Shown: positions 1 to 7,429, counted from the stretch's first letter. The stretch: 10,392 nt of DNA from an uncultured Flavobacteriales bacterium (GCA_937890245.1 CALACF010000155.1:1-10392), one strand, 5' to 3'. Notes: generated from the sequence alone by a model not told the origin. A program made the numbers and translations.

Positions 1-90
1 GCCAATTGATATTCGTTCAACCCATTCAAGGTCGCACGAACTTAGATTAGCACTTGCATTTGCACTTGACCAACGATCATCCGCTTCACT

Positions 91-552
91 ATGGTACGAC
101 AACTTTCCGCCCTCCTGTTTTTCTTCGCCACGCTTTCGATTGGCATGATGCAAGCCCAAGAGCTCACGCTCGAGGCGACAGCCGTTTTTAGTACGCGTTG
201 TGCGGGCAGCTCGACGGGCATGGTTGTGCTTGAAACATCTGGCGGCACTGCCCCTGTGGTGATCAGCACGAACCTGAACCTAACCACTTTGCAAGCTGGC
301 AACTACCAGTTTTTAGCGACAGACTCACTGGGCGCGACAGCAACAGTGGACGTGGTGATTCTTGACCATCCGGGTATTTGCGGATGTGTCTACCCAGGTG
401 CCTTCAACTACACGACGGAAGCTGAAATCGACAATGGAAGCTGTGTGTTTGCGGCGGACCCAAGTTGTTTGGGCGATATCGTTCCCGACGGCGTGGTAGG
501 AACGAATGATCTGCTGCAGCTCCTGTCGGAGTTCGGTCAATTCTGCAATTGA
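91..552 (+). CDS. Small secreted protein with SprB-like repeat and dockerin-like C-terminus
   Basis: 153 residues. A signal peptide covers about residues 1-22 (hydrophobic LLFFFATLSIGMM, then QAQ). Residues 25-90 resemble one SprB-type adhesin repeat: an early Cys (C37) in CAGSSTG, then GGTAPV, then LQAGNYQFLATDS. Residues 97-118 carry the Cys-rich module common in Bacteroidota secreted proteins (GCVYPGAFNY ... IDNGSC). Residues 126-152 resemble the dockerin/EF-hand-like ending CLGD..PDG.VG.NDLLQLLSEFG..C. Asp at loop positions 1, 5 and 12 (D129, D133, D140) would bind calcium, but position 3 is Val. The protein should be exported and disulfide-bonded. Oddly, it has only one SprB-like unit and no T9SS sorting domain, so it may be anchored by the dockerin-like module or be a remnant of a larger adhesin. 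The ATG at 91 is chosen because it gives the signal peptide. The gene converges with the next one, leaving 23 bp. Precise role unknown. Confidence 0.8.
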   Translation: MVRQLSALLFFFATLSIGMMQAQELTLEATAVFSTRCAGSSTGMVVLETSGGTAPVVISTNLNLTTLQAGNYQFLATDSLGATATVDVVILDHPGICGCVYPGAFNYTTEAEIDNGSCVFAADPSCLGDIVPDGVVGTNDLLQLLSEFGQFCN

Positions 553-575
553 TCTATTGGCCTAGGATGATGCGC

Positions 576-1811
576 TCACAGATGGAGCATCAGACCGAAT
601 GAGGGCAGGTACATTTCAGGCGTGTTATTCCCTGAAAAGAATGGGAACACCGGAATTTCACCGATGAATGATAGCGCGCCATACCCAACGGTCAGGCGGT
701 AATTGAGATGAATGGGGCGGACTTGAAACCCAGGGGTTAACTCCGCCGTCTCGACATCATTCTCCACGTACTCGCGGCGGTACCCGCTGAGGATGTTCAA
801 GCCGAAAACGGCACCCGCTTCAATATGGAACGCCTTTTCACGCTCTTTATCTGAGCGGTAACTCAACAAAATTGGCAAACGCAAATGCGTGGCGTCAATT
901 CTATGCTTCTTGTACTCAAGGCCTTCGGTATTCGTCGCGGTGAGCGAATCATTTTGCCAATTGAGCCGAACGCCTTCTGCAACCTGGATCCGTGTCCAAT
1001 CAAAGCCAATTCCAGTGGTGACGCCTAGGTAATCGCCCACCAACCGCGCGCGGTATTCAAAGGGGTTGAGCTCCCACTTCCAAGAACCGCCCCCTTCAGT
1101 TTCAAGAAATTCGTATCCAGCTGGGACGCCAGTCTGTAAATCTGCCGATGTGGTACCACCCGAGAAATGAACGGGAAGTATGCGATGGTAAGAAAGTCCA
1201 ACCCATTGCCCTTTGCTCGGGTCCCGGTCGCTGCCGTCGATCCGCTTGTTGTCTGACTGGTCCTTTTCGGCGCCCTCTGCGGCAACGCGAACCTTTGTTT
1301 TTACTTCTGGAGAAGCTGGTGCTTTCGGCTCAGTAGGCAATTGCACCGCAGCTGGGGATTTGGGAGCCTCTGTCCCGCGGTTCTCCAAAATAATTTCGAG
1401 TTCTTCCAGAGCATTCCCAGCTTTATTTACGTCGCGACGGATATTGAGCCGCATGGAGTCGGTCGCAAATTCGAGGGATTCGGCCAGTTGATTCAGCTCG
1501 ATGGCCAAATGAAAGCCGGCTGCATCCAACTCCTCGCCCAGTTCTTCGAACAGCGATTCCAATTCGACTTCAAGTGGAGATGGCGGCGATGGAGGTTGGG
1601 GCGGCGGAGGAGGCGACGAAACGTTGGTCGCGTTGTCCTTTGCCACGTTTTCCTGGCGCAATGCGTCAATCTCATCGCGCAACTGCTGAAGCGCTTCTTG
1701 CAAGGACTCGAAGGTGGTGGTGTCCTGCGATATGCTGGAGTCTTGGGCATACCCAATGTTCGGCGCCAAAAGTACGGCGGCCAAAATCCCGGTGATCAGT
1801 CTGATTTTCAT
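576..1811 (-). CDS. Outer-membrane beta-barrel protein with coiled-coil and proline-rich arm
   Basis: 411 residues, last gene of the sigma-factor operon. Residues 1-22 are a signal peptide ending YAQ. Residues 33-58 form a heptad-like coiled coil (LQEALQQLRDEIDALRQE). Residues 67-79 are a proline run (PPPPPQPPSPPSP). Residues 80-145 are a long acidic helical stretch, and 146-200 a charged, Ala/Pro-rich linker. Residues about 201-411 are beta-barrel-like: alternating strands such as YHRILPVHFSG, LVGDYLGVTTGIGFDWTRI and HLRLPILLSYRS, ending in short strands with a C-terminal LMLHL typical of outer-membrane barrels. The barrel part resembles the Bacteroidota outer-membrane beta-barrel/PorT-like group by pattern only. 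The start codon follows the upstream gene by 33 bp, so co-transcription is likely. The N-terminal arm is long enough to reach into the periplasm, perhaps to peptidoglycan or to the membrane protein encoded upstream; this is inference. Confidence 0.78.
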   Translation of the reverse strand: MKIRLITGILAAVLLAPNIGYAQDSSISQDTTTFESLQEALQQLRDEIDALRQENVAKDNATNVSSPPPPPQPPSPPSPLEVELESLFEELGEELDAAGFHLAIELNQLAESLEFATDSMRLNIRRDVNKAGNALEELEIILENRGTEAPKSPAAVQLPTEPKAPASPEVKTKVRVAAEGAEKDQSDNKRIDGSDRDPSKGQWVGLSYHRILPVHFSGGTTSADLQTGVPAGYEFLETEGGGSWKWELNPFEYRARLVGDYLGVTTGIGFDWTRIQVAEGVRLNWQNDSLTATNTEGLEYKKHRIDATHLRLPILLSYRSDKEREKAFHIEAGAVFGLNILSGYRREYVENDVETAELTPGFQVRPIHLNYRLTVGYGALSFIGEIPVFPFFSGNNTPEMYLPSFGLMLHL

Positions 1812-1844
1812 GGTGGTGTAAGTAGTGATTTCGTTTCTAGAAGG

Positions 1845-2639
1845 TCAATTCAGCGACGCAACCGCGTCAAATTCTTTGTTGACAGGCCAACCCGCACCTA
1901 CGCGGCCGCCTGATTTCCGATGAATCGCACGCGCAACGTCGAACCAAGCGGCGTGAAGTAGACGCCCTGCGCGGGTGCGCTCGGGCATGATGTACTCGCT
2001 GTAACGCTCTTGAGATGCCATTTCAAGCAACTGCGGCTGCGACTCTGGGTGTGATGGCGATCCAGTCGCCTCCTGCTTTTGCAATGCGGCCAAGGCTTCA
2101 TGAATGATGTAGGCCTTTAAAATCTTGGTCCGCAAGGCATCACTCAACTTCGCGTCCACACCCTTCTGCGGCTCTAAAACCTGATCGACTTGAGCTTCAG
2201 CTTCAATAGTTGTCGCCTCCGGCACATGACGGCCAAGGACTTCTGCATCGGCAGCGGCTTCTGCTTTTTTGTGGTGCGGCTGAACGGTTATCGTTGGACC
2301 CGTTTCAATCAAGACGGCGGCCAATTGGATGGGCGGCACGGGTTGTGCGCTTTGTTCGGTTGCCGTTGGGGGAGCAAATAGGATGAGTGCGACCGCAGCG
2401 GCGATGGCGGCTGTGGCCGCCGAAGCAGCGAGTCCGCGACGAACGAAGCGGGGGCTGCGCTGCTTCAAGGCCTCCTTTGCGGGGAAGCGCACGGTGAGGT
2501 CCGGCTGGAGCTGGAGGCGCGGGCTGCCGTCTTCCGCTCGGTGCAGGGCGATGCGAGCGGGCATGCGGGCCGCGGAGGGCTTCAAGCGCGGCTCGTTGTC
2601 GGGTTGCTCGTTGTCGGTATTTGAGAAGTGGCTGGACAT
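1845..2639 (-). CDS. Single-pass membrane protein in anti-sigma position
   Basis: 264 residues from the ATG at 2639, chosen because the sigma-factor stop TAA and this ATG share one base (TAATG), a common translational-coupling arrangement. A longer reading frame to 2732 would only overlap the sigma gene. Residues 1-68 are hydrophilic and basic, presumably cytoplasmic. Residues 69-90 form the only membrane segment (Ala-rich, ending AVALILFAPP) after a positive RFVRRG stretch, so N-in/C-out is expected. Residues 91-264 are periplasmic, with a Pro-rich start, a Glu/Ala-rich stretch and helical segments at about 165-190. No zinc-binding HxxxCxxC anti-sigma motif or named domain is visible. Its position between an ECF sigma factor and an outer-membrane barrel protein suggests an anti-sigma factor or signal-relay partner. 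An unrelated membrane protein is possible. Confidence 0.7.
   Translation of the reverse strand: MSSHFSNTDNEQPDNEPRLKPSAARMPARIALHRAEDGSPRLQLQPDLTVRFPAKEALKQRSPRFVRRGLAASAATAAIAAAVALILFAPPTATEQSAQPVPPIQLAAVLIETGPTITVQPHHKKAEAAADAEVLGRHVPEATTIEAEAQVDQVLEPQKGVDAKLSDALRTKILKAYIIHEALAALQKQEATGSPSHPESQPQLLEMASQERYSEYIMPERTRAGRLLHAAWFDVARAIHRKSGGRVGAGWPVNKEFDAVASLN
2591..2617. repeat. 12-bp direct repeat, 15-bp period, inside the membrane-protein gene
   Basis: GCTCGTTGTCGG occurs at 2591-2602 and again at 2606-2617. The 15-bp spacing keeps frame and encodes the doubled DNEQPDNEP in the cytoplasmic N-terminal part of the minus-strand membrane protein. It looks like a short in-frame slippage duplication. 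Confidence 0.8.
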
Positions 2640-3127
2640 TAGACGACGTTTTCGATCGAGCCGAGTTGGGCTTGCATAGCACGGCGGCCGCGGTGGATGT
2701 ACGACTTCACCTGGGCCAGGCTGAGCTGGCAAGTCTGTGCAATGTCTGCATAGCTGTAGCCCTCGTAATCGCGCAAAAGGAGGACGGAACGCTGGACAGC
2801 AGGCAGCGTGTCGAGTGCCTCGTGTAAGATGTCGTTGAGGTCGGGGGCGTATTGGGCCGGGTCAGCGGGGGCCTTAATCTCGGGAATGGCTGCATCTGAA
2901 ACGCGGCGCATCTTGCGAAAATGGTCCATGCAAGCGTTGTGAACCGTAGTGAAAAGGTAGGATGACGCCTTTGAAGGCTGGACCTTGTCACGCCGGGCCC
3001 AAAGCCGTTCAAATGCATCCTGAACCGCATCCTGGGCATCAGCCTCAGACCCTACCAAACTCAATGCAAAGCGGTACAGCCGATCAGCTGTTTGGTCCAC
3101 AAGTGCGTTGAATTTTCGTGAGGTCAT
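2639..3127 (-). CDS. ECF-family RNA polymerase sigma factor
   Basis: 162 residues, a normal size for an extracytoplasmic-function sigma factor. Residues about 8-72 are sigma region 2: a core-binding helix pair with the typical GSEADAQDAVQDAFERLW, then the -10 recognition part SYLFTTVHNACMDHFRK. After a variable linker, residues about 102-152 are region 4: EALDTLPAVQRSVLLLRDYEGYS, then the helix-turn-helix YADIAQTCQLSLAQVKSYIHRGR that would contact the -35/-33 element. Region 3 is absent, as usual for this class. The protein would direct core RNA polymerase to a small regulon, probably including its own operon. It is the first gene of a likely three-gene operon and overlaps the next gene by one base. 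Upstream lies 133 bp before the yebC stop. There is a TAAAATTG at 3133-3140, only 5 bp before the ATG, too close to accept as a promoter without data. Confidence 0.95.
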   Translation of the reverse strand: MTSRKFNALVDQTADRLYRFALSLVGSEADAQDAVQDAFERLWARRDKVQPSKASSYLFTTVHNACMDHFRKMRRVSDAAIPEIKAPADPAQYAPDLNDILHEALDTLPAVQRSVLLLRDYEGYSYADIAQTCQLSLAQVKSYIHRGRRAMQAQLGSIENVV

Positions 3128-3260
3128 TGAGACAATTTTACCACTTTTCGATGGTGAGACGTCTTTATGCCAATTCAGTTACAGCCTCCTCGACATTTTC
3201 TGCAGAACGGCCGTCAGTTCCGCGGGAATCTGAAGCGGGCGTGCTGTAGCTCGCGGCAAC

Positions 3261-3989
3261 TCAGTCTTCCGAAGAGGAAGACATCGCGTGGAAGACGTTC
3301 TGAACGTCATCGTCATTTTCGAGCTTCTCGATAAGGCCCTCCACTTCGAGTGTGGCATCAGTGGATAGCTCGACAGTTGTCGTGGGGATGCGGTCGAAGC
3401 CCGACTCGACAATCTCAATTCCATCGCCCTCGAGCTTGGACTGCAAGGCGCCGTATGTTTCAAAGGGCCCGTAGATCATGATATGCTCTTCGTCCAGGCC
3501 GAGGTCCTCGAGGCCGAAGTCGATCAGCTCGAATTCGAGCTCTTCCAAGTCACGCCCCTCCGCACCAATCTTGAACCAGCACATATGGTTGAACAGGAAT
3601 TCCACGCTGCCCGTGTTGCCCATGTTGCCACCGTTCTTGTTGAAGTGCGCGCGAACGTTGGCAACCGTGCGGTTGTTGTTGTCGGTGGCCGTCTCAACGA
3701 AGACTGCTACACCGTGGGGGGCGTAACCTTCAAAAGTGACAACCTTCATGTCGGCTGTGTCCTTGTCGGTGGCCTTTTTGATCGCCCGCTCGATGCTGTC
3801 CTTCGGCATATTGGCCGCACGGCAGTTCTGAATTACCGCCCGCAAGCGCGAGTTCTGATCTGGATCCGTGATGCCTCCCCCCTCTTTGATTGCAAAAATC
3901 AAATCCTTGTTCAATCGCGCAAACGTCTTGGACATCGCTGACCAGCGCTTCATCTTCCGCTCTTTCCGAAATTCAAATGCTCTTCCCAT
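3261..3989 (-). CDS. yebC: YebC/PmpR/TACO1-family translation/transcription regulator
   Basis: 242 residues, matching the usual length of the family (about 240-250). The N-terminus MGRAFEFRKERKMKRW..MSK is the Bacteroidota form of the family signature, followed by domain I (helical, with NKDLIFAIKEGGGITDPDQNSRLRA described by position about 28-52). Domains II and III begin near VVTFEGYAPHGVAVFVE at about 83-99, followed by TDNNNRTVANVR and FNKNGGNMGNTGSVEFLF. Members have been described as DNA-binding regulators. More recent work on YebC and mitochondrial TACO1 points to a ribosome-associated role in relieving stalls at proline-rich stretches. The protein is cytoplasmic. The start at 3989 is fixed by the conserved MGRAFEF. 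The frame stays open for 31 codons after the TGA, to a TAA at 3165-3167, and that tail reads protein-like (see findings). It lies 27 bp downstream of the two-helix membrane-protein gene. Confidence 0.95.
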   Translation of the reverse strand: MGRAFEFRKERKMKRWSAMSKTFARLNKDLIFAIKEGGGITDPDQNSRLRAVIQNCRAANMPKDSIERAIKKATDKDTADMKVVTFEGYAPHGVAVFVETATDNNNRTVANVRAHFNKNGGNMGNTGSVEFLFNHMCWFKIGAEGRDLEELEFELIDFGLEDLGLDEEHIMIYGPFETYGALQSKLEGDGIEIVESGFDRIPTTTVELSTDATLEVEGLIEKLENDDDVQNVFHAMSSSSED

Positions 3990-3996
3990 AGCAGTT

Positions 3997-4004
3997 CAAA
4001 TATA
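3997..4004 (-). promoter_or_regulatory. Possible Bacteroidota -7 box before yebC
   Basis: On the minus strand this reads TATATTTG, a full match to the TAnnTTTG -7 element. There is no TTG at the usual 19-21 bp spacing upstream, and only 7 bp separate the box from the ATG, so transcripts would be nearly leaderless. It may instead just be the A/T-rich stretch used for translation initiation in this phylum. Confidence 0.3.
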
Positions 4005-4016
4005 ATCCGTGAGATG

Positions 4017-4397
4017 TCAATCCCGCGTTCTCCATTGGTATGCACCCAAAGCGAACAAAAGAAGGCCCACGCCAGCACCGAAATAGACGGGTGAATTTTG
4101 CTGGTATGACAAGATGGAACCGGTGCCCATGGTCATGAAGAATAGCAATAGGTAAACCCACACAGGGATTTTTTCAGTTTTTCGGACAATGCGTTCAGAG
4201 CGCTCATGGCGCACAATCCGGCTCAGGGCGTCCTGCATATTGCGGCCGTAAACTGGGCTCTTGGTGATCTCGCCATCCTCTTCACGGATGGTGACGATGT
4301 ACTTGTAGAAGCCAGGTGTGGATTCGCTCTTGCGTTCCCATTCAGCTTTGATCGCGATGCGTGGCATCTTTTGCGTCTTCTGCGTGTTGTCAGACAT
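4017..4397 (-). CDS. Small two-helix membrane protein, function unknown
   Basis: 126 residues with no family recognised. Residues 1-75 are hydrophilic and cytoplasm-like; the part at about 25-65 (GFYKYIVTIREEDGEI, then GRNMQDALSRIVRHE) looks like a small alpha/beta unit. Two membrane segments follow: about 79-98 (WVYLLLFFMTMGTGSILSY) and about 104-121 (VYFGAGVGLLLFALGAY), ending in the basic tail QWRTRD. With a cytoplasmic N-terminus, both ends would sit inside, joined by a very short periplasmic loop. It lies 50 bp after the peptidase gene and 27 bp before yebC on the same strand. Co-transcription with yebC is possible but not shown. The sequence before the ATG is A/T-rich (GAAATTTG six bases upstream). 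Confidence 0.72.
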   Translation of the reverse strand: MSDNTQKTQKMPRIAIKAEWERKSESTPGFYKYIVTIREEDGEITKSPVYGRNMQDALSRIVRHERSERIVRKTEKIPVWVYLLLFFMTMGTGSILSYQQNSPVYFGAGVGLLLFALGAYQWRTRD

Positions 4398-4447
4398 GGC
4401 GGCAAATTTCGTTCAAAATCGCAGCACAAGCAAGGTGGTCCCCGTGC

Positions 4448-7429
4448 TTATTCTGCATTAGAAATGACAACGGAGTGGCTGACCTCGTGGCCGCGACGGC
4501 CCATTCCGACAAACAGCACAGTTCCGGTCGGAAGATGCCCGCAGGAAATAGTAAGAGCGCCAGTAGGGCCGGCCATTTGTTTGCTGAGCAAGCGCCCGGT
4601 GATGTCGTAACAACGGACTTCAGCATCTGCCTGCCAGCCCGAAAGATTAACGAATGCTACGGCGGGAACGGGCCAGGCAATGATGCCTGATGGCGTGCCA
4701 GTGGCGTCGTCCATCTCATCGACGCCGGTCGAGGCCAAGTCGTACAAAATGATGTCGTCCACGGCGGCTTCAATAAGGCTGCCGCCGTCGTATTCCTGTC
4801 CGGGGTGCAAGCTATCTGAAGCGGTGAAGCGGATGCGGAAGGCATCGCTGAGCTCAACGTACTCTTGGACGCGGAAGGCAGATTGGCGCCATTTCACGTC
4901 TTGGGTCTTGGTGTTCTCAACGTAAGTCCAGCTCGTACCCGCATCGTCGCTTACTTCGACTTGCCACCAGTCCGCTCCTGGATTTGCCCCTGTAGCTGGT
5001 GCATTTACATACCAACGCCAGTAGCTCATCACAGGATCAGCCATCCCGCTTAGGTCGATCACAGGGCTCATCAAGGTGGTGTGGCCGCCGTCGATGTCAT
5101 TCTCACCGATGCCGCCGTCAGGCGCCGAGCTCTCGCCCGTGACAAAGCAGTAGCCATCGCCAAAGGGCGTGTGGTCCATGTCGGCCGCCACGATGCTACT
5201 GGGGTCGCCGATGTCGCTAAACGATCCGACGGGAATGGTGGTTTCCCACTGGCCTGTCGTGGCAATGTCGCCGGCTACCCCTTCTTGCCAGACACCGAAT
5301 TCGTCCGATTCGTCGAGGTCGTTCCGCATGATTTCTGTGAGGCCAATCAGGGCAAAGTGTGGCAGATTGGCATTGGAAGTAAGATCTGCAGAGAACGGAC
5401 TGAACGCTGAGATGGCGCCGAAAATATCCTCGATGGCGAAGTAGTAGCGGATGACGGTCCCCTCGGGCTGGGCGTCCATTTGATAGCTGAAGTATCCGGC
5501 GCCTGTGGGCTCCATCGTTACTTGCTGATAGGCTGCTTCAGGGGCTGTCTTGAAGTAGAGGCTCATCTGCTCGAAGTAGGCGCCGTAGACGCCTTGAATG
5601 CTGGCATTTGCAAGGAACTCAATTGTGACTGCCGCTTCGTGGTGGCCGATCGGTGCGTGTGCGATGTTAACGTTGCTGAACAAGGTTATGCCGTGAATCG
5701 CGAAGCCTTCGAGGATTTCTAACGCGTGGGGCGTGCCGTCGGTCAGGTCGCCGTTGTCGTCGTCAGCGGAGAGCAAGTCGAGGAGGACTTCGGTGAAAAT
5801 TGAGCCCTCGTTGCCGTTTGCTGAATTGGCCTGAAGACCATCATAGACTTCGAGGAAGAGGCCCATGGTCAATTGCCAGTCCGCGCCCATCAAGAGATGC
5901 GTGTCGTACCAAGCGCCGCAAATGATCTCGCCATCAGAGTGGACCTCGCCCACCAAATCCTGGGGGTACACCTTGGGGTCGATGTCGTAGCGGCGGATGT
6001 AAAAGGTGGGGTCTGTGTTGTAGCAACCCTCGCCGAGGACGGGGTTGTTCGACAGGCTCATCGCCCAAAAATCGGCGTAGCCCTCGCCCATCGCGCCGTT
6101 GGAAAAGGAGGCGCCCTGGCTCTGGTAGTATTGGTCGTTGATGCCGTGCCCGTACTCGTGGTATGCCACGTCGGCCACCAGTGAAAACGCATTGCAGTCG
6201 CCGCCGGCAGCGTAGAAATTCACGGTTGGTTGTCCTGGCGTGTAGTACGCGTTACAGTTGTCACCGCCTACGTCCACCCGCGTCGGGATGGGGAAATCGA
6301 GCGCGGTGAAATCTGGCATGTAGCCCTTCATGTGGTCGTGCATCCGTGTTATTGCGACGTATGCGCTGGTTTCCGTGATTGCCAACAGCCCCGAAGCATC
6401 CAGCACGTCACCTTCTTGGACGGCTGAAAAGTTGAAACTCGGCGTTACATTATCGACTTCAACGCTGCTGAATCGCCCGGTCAGCGTGGCTTCAATTACT
6501 GCTGGTGGGTTGCCTGCACTGGTGAAGTTGCCCTCGGCGTCTGTGTAAAGCGTTTCGCTGCCGTCGCTGATTTGAAGATGGGGCAGGCCTATTGTTTCCG
6601 GAATGATGTACGGATTGTAGAGGTTGGCGGCAGACTTGATTTGAGCGCTGACAGCGAGGGATGCGTTGGCGGCGGCCGATGTCACAACAGGCAGGCCGGC
6701 ATTGCGCACCTGGTCTTGCCTGCTGACCAAACGGCCATCGGCCCGGTCGACCAGGCAGAGATACTGTACATAGCGACCGTCGATCTTTCCTTTCAGCTGA
6801 ACGTATTGGGCCAGTAGGAAGTCTCCGCCTTCGGGCCGCATGATCTGCTCCTTCAAATTTGCAGCCAATGCGGCTTGATCGGTTGGCATGCCTTGGCGCG
6901 CTGAGGCGATCATTTCAGCATCACTTAATGAGGCAGGGACAACTGCAAAGTCGGGAAAATCTGTGGCCGCCCAAACCTGTGCGGCCCACATCACGACGCG
7001 GTCCCCTGCAAACAGCACTTGAACTTCGCTGCCGTGGACCGGCAAGCCATTCACGGTCTGGTGAAACATCACGCGCGGCTTCTCGGTAGACCCAAGCACC
7101 GTTGCCGAGCCCAACTCGACATCCTGCCAGCCAAAGCGCTGGAACTCTCCAGCCAAAAAGCCCAACGCCCTTTGCTCAGCATCCGCTCCCGGCAGGGCGA
7201 ACCCAGGCCCGTACGCACGGTGCACACCGCCGCCCCGAACATCAAACTCCACATGCCAGCCAGCATGTTCGGCGAGGAATGACTGCCAGGCCTCCCCTTC
7301 GATCAGGGCGCGCTGATGGCTCGGCGCACCTTTTACAGCGGCCGCCTCCGGCCGAACTTCAAAACGGGCCGACTGTGCTTGAAGGTTTGAACACATCAAG
7401 GCGAGGCAAAGGAGAATTGGCATTTTCAT
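4448..7429 (-). CDS. Secreted M36 (fungalysin-like) zinc metallopeptidase with T9SS sorting domain
   Basis: 993 residues from the ATG at 7429 (MKMPILL), chosen because it begins the signal peptide (1-18). The frame continues upstream to 7498, but that adds an uncharged non-signal leader. Residues about 58-150 resemble the FTP propeptide of fungalysin/thermolysin enzymes, followed by a further PepSY-like part. The catalytic domain spans about 270-580: HEYGH at 424-428 (two zinc His plus catalytic Glu), the third-ligand motif GEGYADFWA with E449, and the M36-type VHSDGEIICGAWYD near 496-509. Then come a fibronectin-like domain (about 590-690) and a jelly-roll/MAM-like sandwich (about 710-900) with strands such as YWRWYVNAP and SPVIDLSG. 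Residues about 905-993 are a T9SS type A sorting domain (IIAWPVPAVAFVNLSG, DITGRLLSKQ, LPTGTVLFVGM, SHSVVIS). The enzyme should be made as a zymogen, exported by Sec and T9SS, and released or held on the surface to digest external protein. Confidence 0.93.
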   Translation of the reverse strand: MKMPILLCLALMCSNLQAQSARFEVRPEAAAVKGAPSHQRALIEGEAWQSFLAEHAGWHVEFDVRGGGVHRAYGPGFALPGADAEQRALGFLAGEFQRFGWQDVELGSATVLGSTEKPRVMFHQTVNGLPVHGSEVQVLFAGDRVVMWAAQVWAATDFPDFAVVPASLSDAEMIASARQGMPTDQAALAANLKEQIMRPEGGDFLLAQYVQLKGKIDGRYVQYLCLVDRADGRLVSRQDQVRNAGLPVVTSAAANASLAVSAQIKSAANLYNPYIIPETIGLPHLQISDGSETLYTDAEGNFTSAGNPPAVIEATLTGRFSSVEVDNVTPSFNFSAVQEGDVLDASGLLAITETSAYVAITRMHDHMKGYMPDFTALDFPIPTRVDVGGDNCNAYYTPGQPTVNFYAAGGDCNAFSLVADVAYHEYGHGINDQYYQSQGASFSNGAMGEGYADFWAMSLSNNPVLGEGCYNTDPTFYIRRYDIDPKVYPQDLVGEVHSDGEIICGAWYDTHLLMGADWQLTMGLFLEVYDGLQANSANGNEGSIFTEVLLDLLSADDDNGDLTDGTPHALEILEGFAIHGITLFSNVNIAHAPIGHHEAAVTIEFLANASIQGVYGAYFEQMSLYFKTAPEAAYQQVTMEPTGAGYFSYQMDAQPEGTVIRYYFAIEDIFGAISAFSPFSADLTSNANLPHFALIGLTEIMRNDLDESDEFGVWQEGVAGDIATTGQWETTIPVGSFSDIGDPSSIVAADMDHTPFGDGYCFVTGESSAPDGGIGENDIDGGHTTLMSPVIDLSGMADPVMSYWRWYVNAPATGANPGADWWQVEVSDDAGTSWTYVENTKTQDVKWRQSAFRVQEYVELSDAFRIRFTASDSLHPGQEYDGGSLIEAAVDDIILYDLASTGVDEMDDATGTPSGIIAWPVPAVAFVNLSGWQADAEVRCYDITGRLLSKQMAGPTGALTISCGHLPTGTVLFVGMGRRGHEVSHSVVISNAE

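Noticed and set aside
554..598. Imperfect hairpin between the convergent genes (TGAT..GCTC / GAGC..ATCA)
   Set aside because: The stem is short and bulged, overlaps the barrel-gene stop codon and lacks a T tract on either strand.
2329..2679. Plus-strand frame of 116 codons opposite the membrane-protein gene
   Set aside because: It lies antisense to the coupled sigma/membrane-protein genes, has low-complexity Arg/Ala/Ser composition and no initiation signal; it is a GC-driven shadow.
3133..3140. TAAAATTG as a promoter of the sigma-factor gene
   Set aside because: It is one base off TAnnTTTG, lies only 5 bp from the ATG and has no TTG at the right spacing; A/T-rich translation-start sequence explains it as well.
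3179..3260. Alternative frame after yebC reading ...IPAELTAVLQKMSRRL
   Set aside because: It looks helix-like but has no start of its own outside the yebC gene and no family match I can name.
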